A stretch of DNA of 49,504 bases from NCBI GenBank assembly GCA_027575765.1, contig JANBPT010000266.1, forward strand, positions 1 through 49,504, read 5' to 3'. Below the pieces are notes generated by a model. It made no database searches, was not told the origin of the DNA, and saw only the letters and a list, made by a program, of their open reading frames with translations. The translations under genes were made by a program, and so were the position numbers. The stretch comes from Tieghemiomyces parasiticus (Eukaryota; Kickxellomycota; Dimargaritomycetes; Dimargaritales; Dimargaritaceae). The first letter of the stretch is position 1, and each line of letters opens with the position of its first letter. This document shows positions 11,566-21,175 of the stretch, one piece after another.

Positions 11566-11626
11566 CCTGAGTGATGCTGGTTCGATTCACTATAACTAAA
11601 AATTCACTTCACCTGAGTGATGCTGG
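11566..11626. repeat. 15-base direct repeat pair
   Basis: CCTGAGTGATGCTGG occurs exactly at 11566-11580 and again at 11612-11626, 46 bases apart. The second copy ends a few bases before the poly(A) signal of the carotenoid oxygenase gene. The function is unknown. Confidence 0.8.
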
Positions 11627-11634
11627 GCCCTATA

Positions 11635-11640
11635 TTTATT
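11635..11640 (-). terminator. Poly(A) signal of the carotenoid oxygenase gene
   Basis: TTTATT on + is AATAAA on the minus strand, 136 bases past the stop codon. Confidence 0.45.
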
Positions 11641-11775
11641 GTGCTAGGAGGAAAAAGAGTAGATAAGAGCCGTGTAAAAGTTTTCATGTTACATGGAGCA
11701 AACAGAGACACAAAGGTGAGTGCAGGGCGGAAACTCCTTCGCGGCCAACGCGTGTGGCCGGCCCCGACTGTCAAG

Positions 11776-13890
11776 TCAGCTGGTGGTAGAGGCACGATGG
11801 GCTCGGAAAGCGCCGTGGCCAAAGGCCAGCGGGACGACGTGGGGTAAGCCAACCCGGGCCACCTCTTGCATGTCCCGGGCGTCCAGCACCAGGACGAAAC
11901 TGCGGTCGTGGCGGGAATCGTAGACGGTCGACAGGATGTAACCGTCTTCTTCATCCACCGCATCTTCCTCCTCCTCCTCCTCCCTCTCTGGCTCGGTTGG
12001 CATGTCGCCCCCGTCTTCTTGGACGGCGTCGGCCGCACCCAGTGATGCTGCCTCCTTGTTTCGGTTGCGGGCAGGTCGAGGTACAAAGACCGGCTCGCCT
12101 GGGTAACACCCAGACTCGGCCCACTGACGGGTATCCTCCTTGCGCAGCATATCCACCTTACTAAGGGCGTCCCAAAACCCAGTGCTGAGCATCGGGTGCG
12201 GGTGAACGTGACCTATCCCATAGACGTAACGGTGGGCGTACTGTCGGAAGGCCGGGTGGACACACGGTAGCTCCACTCCCGACTTGGCCGGCGTCGAGAA
12301 GTGGGCGAGGGGCAGGTCCATGGCGCGACCGGCGGCAACCGTGGCAGCCGATGGGGCGCGGGCGGCCTCGGTCGGCACGTTAGCCAGGAGGTAGCGACGG
12401 ATTTCTGGAGTGGGCAGCTGCAGCGGGACAGTGGGATCGCGAAGGCGGGCCAGGGTGAGCTGTTCCAGGAGGAGGTCGTTCACGTAGGTCACAAGGTCTA
12501 CATACACGTTGCCACGGTCGTCCTCGAAAGCGTTGATGTGATGCAGACTGAAAAACGGGTCAGCCTGGTAGGTGGCCACCAGGCGGTGCTCGGCGCGCGA
12601 CACAACATAGATCAGGGTGGGTTCCTGCGGGTTAAATGTAAAGGTGTCGAGCAGGCTGCTTTTCCACGCGAAGCGAAGCCCGGCCAATGTTCCGTGCATG
12701 GGGGGCGCCACAATCACCACGTAACGCGGGGTGACCGCAAAGCTGTGGATTAGGGAGGGCCGGGCGACGAAGTTGGCCAGGAGGGTACTGGTGGGCCCGT
12801 CGGCCACATTGTGGCGGGTAGCGAACACGTTAAACTCGGTAGTCTGATATCCAATGTCCACGGCAAGCCCGATGGTCTCCCCGGTATCGCGGTCGTAGTG
12901 AACATGCGGAGCGGTTTGCGTGCCCATGAAGTTGGCGTCAATCTCGTCCCATAAAACGACCTCGCGGGGCTCTAAAGTGACAGGGTCGATTTTCTGGATC
13001 TGACCTGTGTGGTTGAGGCAGACCACCGCGCGTTCGTCACCGGGCCAGATGAACTCGGTAGCGATGCTGCCGTGACACACCTCCTTGCCCGGGCTCTTGG
13101 ATTGGCGCTTGGTGCTGCCACCCATCAGCTTGGATAGAAAGCTTGTGTTCGTGTCGGTGCGGTACAGTGCCCCGGGCAATTTGGGCAGATACCCATGACT
13201 CGTCTCAATCTTAGAAGCCATGGCCTGGGCGGTCAATCGGCTACAGTACTCGACTGAGCCCGCGGGTCCCCCGAAGGTCAGTCGGCCGACCAGCGGCAGG
13301 TGGTCGAACCAGTGGCCAAAGGTGAACGGGCGGGTCTCTGTGCCGTTCTGACCACGTCGTGAGTATTTCAGGTCGAAGGTACCAGGTCCGAGGGTGTAGA
13401 GCGTACCTTGCAGATCAGCCGGGAGACTACCACTGAGAAGCGGGGCGGTTACGGGACGAGACTGCTCGCGGGCGTTCCGGAACCCACCGACGTGGGTAAT
13501 GGGCCGACCGGGCGGGGCTTGCAGCCGCGGTTCCGTAGGCGTGGGTCGCACGATCTCCTTGGCCGGCTCGGGTTCTGGAGTCCGGGCAGCCGAAGGTTCA
13601 ATGAAATCCTTGCCGACTTCAGGCTCCCTAAACTTGACGGCCTTGACGACGGGGGACTTGATGGCGACCGGCGCCGGTTCCTCAGGCTGGGTGTGAGTTT
13701 CGGGGGCCGTCGTCGTCGCGGCCACAGGCCTGATTTCAGAAGTCGAGGTGGTGGGGCTTTCGGATGTTATAGGATCAGCCTTGGGCGTGGTGGAGATCAC
13801 CTCCTCGGAGGCAGGGGCGGTGCTTTCCGTCTTTTTGGCTTGTACCGGCGGAGTGGGTGCTTCGACCACGACAATGTCTGTATCGGACAT
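11776..13890 (-). CDS. Carotenoid cleavage oxygenase (RPE65/BCO family)
   Basis: Intronless, 704 aa from the first true ATG at 13890 (GCCGCCATGT context); the frame continues upstream without an ATG. The first about 150 residues are Pro/Thr/Glu-rich and look disordered. The enzyme domain follows, starting near LPADLQGTLYTLGPGTFDL. These enzymes are seven-bladed propellers holding Fe(II) on four His. The likely ligands are in PHVHYD (about 328-333), IHSF (about 379-382), FSLHHINAFE (about 446-455) and the C-terminal FGHGAF (about 688-693). HWFD, another family landmark, is also present. An acidic run (EREEEEEEDAVDEEDG) precedes the last blades and the total length exceeds the usual 500-550 residues. 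No carotenoid synthesis gene is nearby, so the substrate (beta-carotene, apocarotenoid or stilbene) cannot be assigned. In Mucorales related enzymes make trisporoid precursors; that role here is only a possibility. Confidence 0.95.
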   Translation of the reverse strand: MSDTDIVVVEAPTPPVQAKKTESTAPASEEVISTTPKADPITSESPTTSTSEIRPVAATTTAPETHTQPEEPAPVAIKSPVVKAVKFREPEVGKDFIEPSAARTPEPEPAKEIVRPTPTEPRLQAPPGRPITHVGGFRNAREQSRPVTAPLLSGSLPADLQGTLYTLGPGTFDLKYSRRGQNGTETRPFTFGHWFDHLPLVGRLTFGGPAGSVEYCSRLTAQAMASKIETSHGYLPKLPGALYRTDTNTSFLSKLMGGSTKRQSKSPGKEVCHGSIATEFIWPGDERAVVCLNHTGQIQKIDPVTLEPREVVLWDEIDANFMGTQTAPHVHYDRDTGETIGLAVDIGYQTTEFNVFATRHNVADGPTSTLLANFVARPSLIHSFAVTPRYVVIVAPPMHGTLAGLRFAWKSSLLDTFTFNPQEPTLIYVVSRAEHRLVATYQADPFFSLHHINAFEDDRGNVYVDLVTYVNDLLLEQLTLARLRDPTVPLQLPTPEIRRYLLANVPTEAARAPSAATVAAGRAMDLPLAHFSTPAKSGVELPCVHPAFRQYAHRYVYGIGHVHPHPMLSTGFWDALSKVDMLRKEDTRQWAESGCYPGEPVFVPRPARNRNKEAASLGAADAVQEDGGDMPTEPEREEEEEEDAVDEEDGYILSTVYDSRHDRSFVLVLDARDMQEVARVGLPHVVPLAFGHGAFRAHRASTTS

Positions 13891-15688
13891 GGCGGCAGCG
13901 GAAATCCAGGAAAGAAGGGTGGTGGTGGCGAGGCTGGATGAGGAGTCAGGCACCAGGTGTCACGATAGTGGTGATGATGTATACAAGGGAAGGATGATGA
14001 TTAGAGTGTGTAGTCGGCAAGAGTGAAGTGGTGAGCGGGGCGAGGTGTGCGGGAGAGGAAATGGCCAGGCTGCGGCGGTGAAAGGAATGGCGAACGGCCC
14101 AGCTGTCGGGGAGGGGGGGACAAACGCGTCGCAGTACGCTTTACGTCAGTTAGGGAGAAGGGGAAACACGGCTGTGACCGTGGGCAATTGATTAAGTAAG
14201 AGGGTATGCCATCGGGCAGATCGAAGGGGCGGCGAGAGGAGTTTCGAAGTGGGTGGTGCGACGAAGCGGTATTTATGGCTGCCGGGGGTCAATGCCTGTG
14301 GCGGCTGGCATGCGCGCCAGCAACCTCGCGCCGCCCAACCGGCCCCACTGCTGGCCATTGTTCGTTGACCCACTGCATTGTCAGGCCCTGGTCGACAAGG
14401 TTGGAAGATCGGGCTGGCGATTGTGGTCGTCGTCAGCGACTGGGACCAAGGCAGGTCGGTATTGTTTGGCAACGACCTTCCCACGCAAGACGCGCACCAA
14501 CCTACGTGCAGGGCACTTGGCTGGTGCCGGCGGCCCACCGCACGTTTGGCTGTATGCTGTCGTCCACCGCTTGGGTTTCATCGCCACGTATGTCACGAGG
14601 CAGTTGCATATGCGGTCTGGCCAGTGGATGCGCAACTGGAAGTGCTGGTACCAACCGGAACGGCCGACCCTACCGCACACGGCGGCCGTTGGATCAGCGG
14701 TGGCGGTCCGATGTAGCCCCTTGACCACTCCTAAGCATCGTGCGTGTCTCTGATTCAGGGCTGGGCCGGTGACGTTGGCCGTCGTAGTTAGCGATGGTGC
14801 TCAATTTTAAACTCCGCCGGTCGCACAAGTTGGGTGTCTGCAGCTGGGTTAAAGCCCCCATAGGCCATGTTGGCACGCAAGTACCTTAATCCTGCGGACG
14901 CCCCAGCCACCGCCCTATAGCCACTCCGAAACGTCAGCGGGGTAAAATGTCCGATCGATCCTTCAGCGAGGGACCTCGGTACTAGTGTGCGGGCCGGCCA
15001 ACCCCGCCACCTGCGCCCGAAACGGGTCACACTTCCCGATGCCGGACCCAACGGCTCGCAATGAGCCCGGAATGCCTGCGGCCTGGATTGCCCTCCCGGT
15101 TTTTTGTTTACCCCTATCCACCCACTGGTCCCCTTGTTTGGCACCTGCCCTCAGCCGCCCCTTCCCAAATCCCAAGCGGTCGATTCCCTCTGCTGGATCC
15201 CTTCCGCCGGTTAAATCTGCCGACCGGTTCAGACATCCTAGTCGTCTAGACTACCCCCCCCGGATCCCTGCATTTTCTATCCCTAGCCACACCCTCGGCC
15301 TTACAACTCTTCCCATCTCTAGGCCCTTGCACCCATTGGGCCAGCCAGCTCCTCGCTGCCTTGGCATTCCCCCATACCACTGTCGCCATTACTGTGCATA
15401 CCTCCTCCGCCCTACGTCGTCCATCCGTCTCGCCAACCCCACTCCCCGGTCACTGAACGTACGCCTAGCAACCAGCGTCGCTACCCCCGTGGTACTCGGC
15501 CAACCCTGCCGGCTCCATATGGCCGGCGCATATACTGCCTTTCCATACGCGCCTCCATCGTGCTCCTGCTCTCTATACTTACCCCTATAGACCCCGTCAA
15601 ATTTCCCATTACCCCTCTCACACCACGCCCATCCTAATAGTTTTCTACCCCCTTTCCAAACAGCCCTATCCCGACCCGGTCACCCGGC
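13891..15688. other. Intergenic: divergent promoters, carotenoid oxygenase / kinesin
   Basis: The first about 200 bases are purine-rich on + (leader of the minus-strand gene). From about 15070 to 15688 the + strand is pyrimidine-rich (leader of the kinesin gene). In between, 14200-14750 is stop-poor in several frames at once, but no frame has a recognisable domain. Confidence 0.55.
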
Positions 15689-18600
15689 ATGGAGAGTATC
15701 CGGGTCTATCTCCGTATCCGGCCCTTCTCGCAGGCTGAGCAGCTGTCGGAGTCGAGCCAGTTCGCGTCAGCAGCGCTCAACCCACCCAGTTCGCAGGGTA
15801 GCCGGGCCAGCTTCAGCGTATCAGCGACACCTGGTAACAACGGCCCCGCTGAGCCCTCGCTCTTCCTGCTCACCCCTCCCAATGCCGTCACTATGCAGGC
15901 CGTGTCCGGGACCCTGGGCATGATGGCCGCCAAGCAAGAGACATTCACCTTCGACTACGTGGGCGGACCGGCCACCGAGCAGCGCGACATGTTCGATTCT
16001 GTGGGCCGCTCCATCGTGGATCGGTGCCTGGAGGGTTACAACGGGACCATATTCGCCTACGGCCAGACAGGCAGTGGCAAGACCTACACCATGCAAGGCG
16101 CAGGACCCCTCACCAACCTGGACAACGACCGCCGGGGCCTGATCCCGCGGTGTATGGAGTATCTGTTCCGCCGCATCGCCGAGCGGTCCGCCGACAGCGA
16201 TCGGCCCACCGAGTACCTGGTCAAGGCTTCCTACCTGGAGATCTATAACGAGAGCATCCACGACCTGCTCGACCCGGCGACCCCCATGCGTGCCCTCCGT
16301 GAGGATATCAACCGCGGGATATTCGTGGATGGCATTACCGAGGAAACCATTCTCACCCCGACCGACGCCTACCGGGTGTTTGAGCGCGGTGCCACCAACC
16401 GGCACGTCGGCTCCACCGCCATGAATCGCGAGAGCAGTCGATCCCATTCGGTGCTGACTCTCATCATCCAATCCAAAACCACTGAGGGTGACCTAGTCGA
16501 TATCCGCGAGGCCCGCTTCAACCTGGTCGACTTGGCTGGGTCGGAACGCCAAAAGACGGCGGGAACCACAGGCCAGCGTCTCAAGGAGGCGGCTAACATC
16601 AACAAGAGCCTGTCAGCCCTGGGCTCGGTCATTAACGCGCTGGTAGAGTCGTCCAATGGCAAGCTGCGCCACGTGCACTACCGCGACAGCAAGCTAACCT
16701 TTCTACTGCGCGACTCGCTGGGCGGCAATTCTATCACCTGGATCATTGCTAACGCCAGCCCGGCCACCATCAACGCGGCCGAGTCGCTCGGAACCCTCAA
16801 ATTCGCCCAGCGCGCCAAAATGATCAAGAACAAGGCCGTGGTCAATCAAGATACCCAAGGCAGCGTAGAGCAACTGCAGGCCGAGCTCCGAAAACTGCGG
16901 AACGAGATGGCCCTACTTAAGGCCAACCAGGCCGAAACAATGGCGGTGGGCGGCGGGGGTACGCCACACTTCAGCGCCATCGCCACCCCTGGCCGGCCGG
17001 CCCGGCCGTTATACGACACGTCCCCTGTCCTGACCTCCGTGGCATCCACCCCGTCGCTAGCGCCCACGGCCGGGAGTCTAGCGGCTGGCTACGCCGCCGA
17101 GCGGGCAACCCATACTTTTATCCTACAGCAGAATAAGGAGGAGATTCTGCGGCTCATGAACTTGCTCAATCTCTCATCACGAAAACTGCGGCAGCTCGAG
17201 CAGGAGAAGTCGCGATACGCCCGCGAGATCCTCACGCTTCACGAAGACTGCCGGCGCAAGGACCTGTCCATGATGAACCTGCGCATGGTCCGGCGCCTCC
17301 TGCAGGACCAAGTACGCGATCTACGATCAACCAAGGGACTAGACGAACTGGTAGACGGCGAGCGGGCCATGCTCAAGCTGGAGATAATGGAGCTCGAACA
17401 GCTCCTACGACACAACCCAGAGGTAACACGGTTCGCCAGCGAGAATCTCCAGCTTCGTGACCAGCTCGAGCGGTACCAGGAACTTGAGAATCGGAGCTTG
17501 GGTAATGAGTGGTGGGAGATGTACGAGGACGACCCTCAGATTCTGGCCGATCAAATATCTCTCTTGGTCAGCGAGTGGGCGGTGGCCAACGCCACGACGT
17601 TCGAAACCCCTGAGGCTCTTCGGGACCGCGTGTACAACCCCCCACCTGAGAGCCCTGACGCTGCGGACGACGACCCGGCGGTCCGGGCCGCATTACAGAC
17701 CCAGGACTTAAGTCGCTGGCTGGGACCTGACGCCGACGCCACGTTCCAGCGCTACCAACTTGATGAGCTCCGATCCGAGGCGGCTCAGACAGTGCGCGCC
17801 GCCCAGGCCCGTGGGGACCCTTTGCCGGCCCTGGAGGCCAAACCCGACACTTTCCACATTGAACTAGCCGAGATCCTCCACAAGGTCCGTACGCACTTGC
17901 ACACTCCGATGGAAGCCATCTGTCTCGACCCCAAAGACTATGACCCCGGGGACCGTCTGGCCGCCCTAGAGAGTGCAGTCCTGCAGTCACGCAAGGCCGC
18001 CTACGAGCTCATCCTCGAACATCCAGCGCTCAGCCTGACCTCCCAGGACATCCGGTCGGCCGGTGATCCCGAACTAGCCCGCTTGAAGACCTCGTTCCAC
18101 GCCGCCGACCGGACCTTCACCGGCCCAACCCCGGCCGGCGACGCGTCCTGCCTACAGCTCACCAGTAAACTTCTGGGGTACCTCCGAGGAGCCCTGGGAA
18201 TTTGTGAATGGATGATTGACCACTACCATAACAGTCTAGGTGGCCCTCGCGGCGATACCGCCAGCACACGGGCCAACGCTGAGACCATCCAGCACCTCGA
18301 AACCACCATCAAGTCGCTTACTACCCAGTTGGAACAAGTTCGCGGCGAATTGGTCCAGGAACGGGCCCGGCGGCCGGCCTCACCCGCATCCATGTCGTCA
18401 AAGACACTACCATCAGGACCGCTGGCCACCGTTTCGGCGAAGGCCGGGAATCGGATTGACGACAATGCGGATGATGATGATATTGGCCACCGCGACCATA
18501 TGAGCGACCTGTCGCAGAACGGCCTTATGGACGTTCTGAGTAGCGGCGAGGAGGAAGGCATGTACCCCAGGGTCCCGCAACCTCGGCGGCGGCCGAGCCG

Positions 18601-18703
18601 CCCCAACCACGACCCCGATAGTGATATTACGGAGTACTTTATGCTGGATGAGGAGGCTCGGCGGTACGGTCGGGTATTTTCCGAGGACCAAGCGGTGGAC
18701 TAG
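15689..18703 (+). CDS. Kinesin-12-like motor protein
   Basis: Intronless, 1004 aa. An N-terminal motor domain spans about 1-378: VYLRIRPF at the first strand, P-loop GQTGSGKT at 125-132, switch I NRESSRSHS from 246, switch II DLAGSE from 281, then YRDSKLTFLLRDSLGGNS. The neck, NKAVVNQDTQG from 381 followed by a Q-A-E-L-R-K-L-R coil, closely resembles KIF15/kinesin-12, which has NKAVVNEDTQGN at this point. Charged heptad-like segments follow around 475-600 and 860-900, then an acidic, Ser-rich tail. An N-terminal motor implies plus-end movement. Kinesin-12 motors act on the spindle or, in plants, the division plane. The tail is much shorter than in human KIF15 (about 1390 aa), so cargo and role may differ. 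A (GT)10 repeat begins at the first base after the stop codon. The start ATG follows a pyrimidine-rich leader. Confidence 0.95.
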   Translation: MESIRVYLRIRPFSQAEQLSESSQFASAALNPPSSQGSRASFSVSATPGNNGPAEPSLFLLTPPNAVTMQAVSGTLGMMAAKQETFTFDYVGGPATEQRDMFDSVGRSIVDRCLEGYNGTIFAYGQTGSGKTYTMQGAGPLTNLDNDRRGLIPRCMEYLFRRIAERSADSDRPTEYLVKASYLEIYNESIHDLLDPATPMRALREDINRGIFVDGITEETILTPTDAYRVFERGATNRHVGSTAMNRESSRSHSVLTLIIQSKTTEGDLVDIREARFNLVDLAGSERQKTAGTTGQRLKEAANINKSLSALGSVINALVESSNGKLRHVHYRDSKLTFLLRDSLGGNSITWIIANASPATINAAESLGTLKFAQRAKMIKNKAVVNQDTQGSVEQLQAELRKLRNEMALLKANQAETMAVGGGGTPHFSAIATPGRPARPLYDTSPVLTSVASTPSLAPTAGSLAAGYAAERATHTFILQQNKEEILRLMNLLNLSSRKLRQLEQEKSRYAREILTLHEDCRRKDLSMMNLRMVRRLLQDQVRDLRSTKGLDELVDGERAMLKLEIMELEQLLRHNPEVTRFASENLQLRDQLERYQELENRSLGNEWWEMYEDDPQILADQISLLVSEWAVANATTFETPEALRDRVYNPPPESPDAADDDPAVRAALQTQDLSRWLGPDADATFQRYQLDELRSEAAQTVRAAQARGDPLPALEAKPDTFHIELAEILHKVRTHLHTPMEAICLDPKDYDPGDRLAALESAVLQSRKAAYELILEHPALSLTSQDIRSAGDPELARLKTSFHAADRTFTGPTPAGDASCLQLTSKLLGYLRGALGICEWMIDHYHNSLGGPRGDTASTRANAETIQHLETTIKSLTTQLEQVRGELVQERARRPASPASMSSKTLPSGPLATVSAKAGNRIDDNADDDDIGHRDHMSDLSQNGLMDVLSSGEEEGMYPRVPQPRRRPSRPNHDPDSDITEYFMLDEEARRYGRVFSEDQAVD

Positions 18704-18723
18704 GTGTGTGTGTGTGTGTGTGT
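18704..18723 (+). repeat. (GT)10 microsatellite
   Basis: Ten perfect GT units begin immediately after the kinesin TAG stop (18701-18703), so they lie at the very start of the 3' UTR. Changes in unit number cannot alter the protein. Confidence 0.95.
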
Positions 18724-18908
18724 GGATTCCCGTTGATAGCCTCTGTCTAGCCGCGGAGTTGGAATTGAACTGCTCGTCTCACTGTAGCCCCCTCCCTTTT
18801 TTGGGCTCGCATTTGTAATACTCACTCTTCCCTGCCTGTTTGTCTGTGCCTAGTCATGTTTCCTAGTTATAGGAGAATGCCGGTCATGTCACTGCGCCAC
18901 CATGTTGC

Positions 18909-18914
18909 AATAAA
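18909..18914 (+). terminator. Poly(A) signal of the kinesin gene
   Basis: AATAAA, 206 bases past the stop codon, within an AT-rich stretch. Confidence 0.5.
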
Positions 18915-21175
18915 TGTTATATCGTGAATGATTCTATTTTTAACGACCAGAGCGTAATATACTGAGATTGGCTCGCAGGTTTATGTGCCAGGGGAGTCGT
19001 ACCGAAGAGGGTTAAGATAACCGGGGCACCCTCTAAAGCTGAGTTACAGGGGCGTCGAGCATAGTGTTGTTTAGGACATTCATGCTCACCATTAGGGGTA
19101 TAGTGCTGCTGATGGGTAGTGGTTTTCATCCAGACCCAAGTCTCGGTGTCCGGATAACGCTTGGGGTAATGGCAGGCTTGACTTTTCAACGAGAGAGGCG
19201 ACGACAAACCGACCTGCTCTCTACGATAGAAACGGTCTTTTCACTCCCTTAGCCGTAAACAAATTCCGAGTCACCCAAGTCATTTCGTGCGCTAACCATC
19301 TATCACATATCTAATAGATGGACCTTGGCTGGTTTCGGCGCTTGCCAAGGTGCTGTCTTTCCGACACCACAACACTCATGCAACCATTTGGTATTCAGCG
19401 AGGTCCCTTGAAGGACCTCTCTATAAGTATACGACATCCTACTCTACAACTGTCCGTTTACGATTCATGTTTAGGCTATCCTCTCATATCCAGGTTACCC
19501 CTTACCACATTGCCACGGCAAGTAGGTACGCAAGGCATCAGATGTTTCAATTTTCAGACTAAAGTTGCAGCTGTGGATGGGGATGATTTATAGTGACAGC
19601 TTCAACCACCACCTTCTCTATGATAAGGGTGTATAGTTATTAGCAAGTCCTTGGCAGCCAATTGGCTAGCTAGCAGTTGGCTGAATGACTATGAATAGTG
19701 TTAGAGAAGTGACCCTTGTGGAACGTTCGAGAGAGGGTACACATAAAGGTTTTAAGCTGAAGGGAGCAACTAGATAGGAGCACTGATTAGTCAGGCTAAT
19801 TGAATAAAAATCCAAAGATAAACACACTGAAACAATTGCTAGAAAAAGAAAGAAAAGCAGTAATAGATGACGCCTACGAATAAATGATAAGGCGCTGGAG
19901 ACTGAGTGAACTCTTGATGTGAGAAGAGCTATAGACGGTATCCTCAGCTCAGAGGTTAGTACTCGGCCAGCTTCCCGATTCGGGCGTCGGTAACCTGCCC
20001 AGTCCGACCCGAACGTGTCTTTTAATTGAGATCATGGACCGGCTTTTTGACTGCTGGTTTGTACGACCACAATGCCCATGTGGGTCACATGTGAGAAACA
20101 GACCGTCACTCTGTTCACGGCGGAAAGTGAACAACGATGTGGTGCCCAAAGACCACATTACGCTAGTGCAGGCCGGCACCGCTTGCTGCTCCGACACCAG
20201 CACGACCTCCCTGCAACCAGCTGCCTGGCTTTTAGGGCTCTTCCATACATCTCCGCCCGACTTCACACTACAAACACACGAGTTTATGAGACTTTTTGCC
20301 TTCAAGTACTACTTCTGAATCATGGCAGCTTGCAGCCCGAACTTTCTATATGAACCACCGAGTTTGCCTCGATGGACTCGGCCTCCGTTATGTCACTTAC
20401 ACTTTGTATTGTTTGATAGCGCTTAGCACTCGCCACCTACGGGTGGTCCTTACTCCTACTTTTTACCTCAATAAATACTTTGCCACGCTCATTCCCTCTC
20501 TGTCCAAACCCCTACCTATACTATCTGAACCTCCAACGTACGTATTCCTTACTGCAAGCTCCGCTGAAGCGCCAATTGAGCCTGTTACGACCCCCACGCC
20601 CACTAGTCCTTTTAGAGGCACCACAAAGGAATTGTACAACTCTGGTTATCCTCTCCTTCTCGTCACCAACGCCTATCCTTTAGAACCTTGCATTACTGTC
20701 CGGGGAAGTCAGCTGTAATAGCGGAGGCCAGGCTCCAATGGATAAGAATTTGTACCCGCGGTGATGCATGGACCCTGCTGTTGTCTTTCAGAATACATCG
20801 GGTTCAGCAATTGTCTTTTATACAGGATATAATTATGTCCGGTCAGACAAGTTGGAGCAGGATACAGTTATAACCATATAGCGTTAAAACTGGAGCGATG
20901 AATTCTGAGGACTCCCAACTTACCACAGATCGCGACCCCATTAAAGTACATTACATGGTCACGTAATACTTCTATATTTGAGCCCCTTAGCATTGTCAAT
21001 AATGCAGACTACCCGCGCAGATTGGTTAAAATTAGGGGCTATACAAAGGCTGGATAGTTAAGCGGGGAAAGATCGGAGAGCGAACTCAACGACGCCAAGT
21101 AAAATTGAGAGTAGATTGCCCCGGAGTTTCGACCGCGGGGAATGATAGGCACAGAACCGCCGCTTGGCATAAGGA
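18915..21175. other. Intergenic between convergent genes
   Basis: A 2.3-kb gap between the 3' ends of the kinesin and O-methyltransferase genes. It contains a group of short perfect inverted repeats between 19296 and 19683 and an A-rich stretch at about 19790-19880. Open frames (for example 20034-20318 plus and 19949-20305 minus) overlap each other, have no recognised motifs and are not called. Confidence 0.5.
19296..19418. repeat. Three consecutive perfect inverted repeats
   Basis: CCATCTAT (19296-19303) pairs with ATAGATGG (19314-19321). ACCTTGGC (19322-19329) pairs with GCCAAGGT (19344-19351). AGGTCC (19401-19406) pairs with GGACCT (19413-19418). Loops are 10, 14 and 6 bases. The first two hairpins abut directly. 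The function is unknown. Confidence 0.6.

Larger units (their letters stand above)
11125..11775. other. Intergenic: CLF1 leader and carotenoid-oxygenase 3' region
   Basis: The part next to CLF1 (11125 to about 11460) is purine-rich on the + strand, i.e. a pyrimidine-rich CLF1 leader, with a run of nine G at 11308-11316. The rest is the 3' flank of the carotenoid oxygenase gene with its poly(A) signal and a 15-base direct repeat. No gene is seen. Confidence 0.6.
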
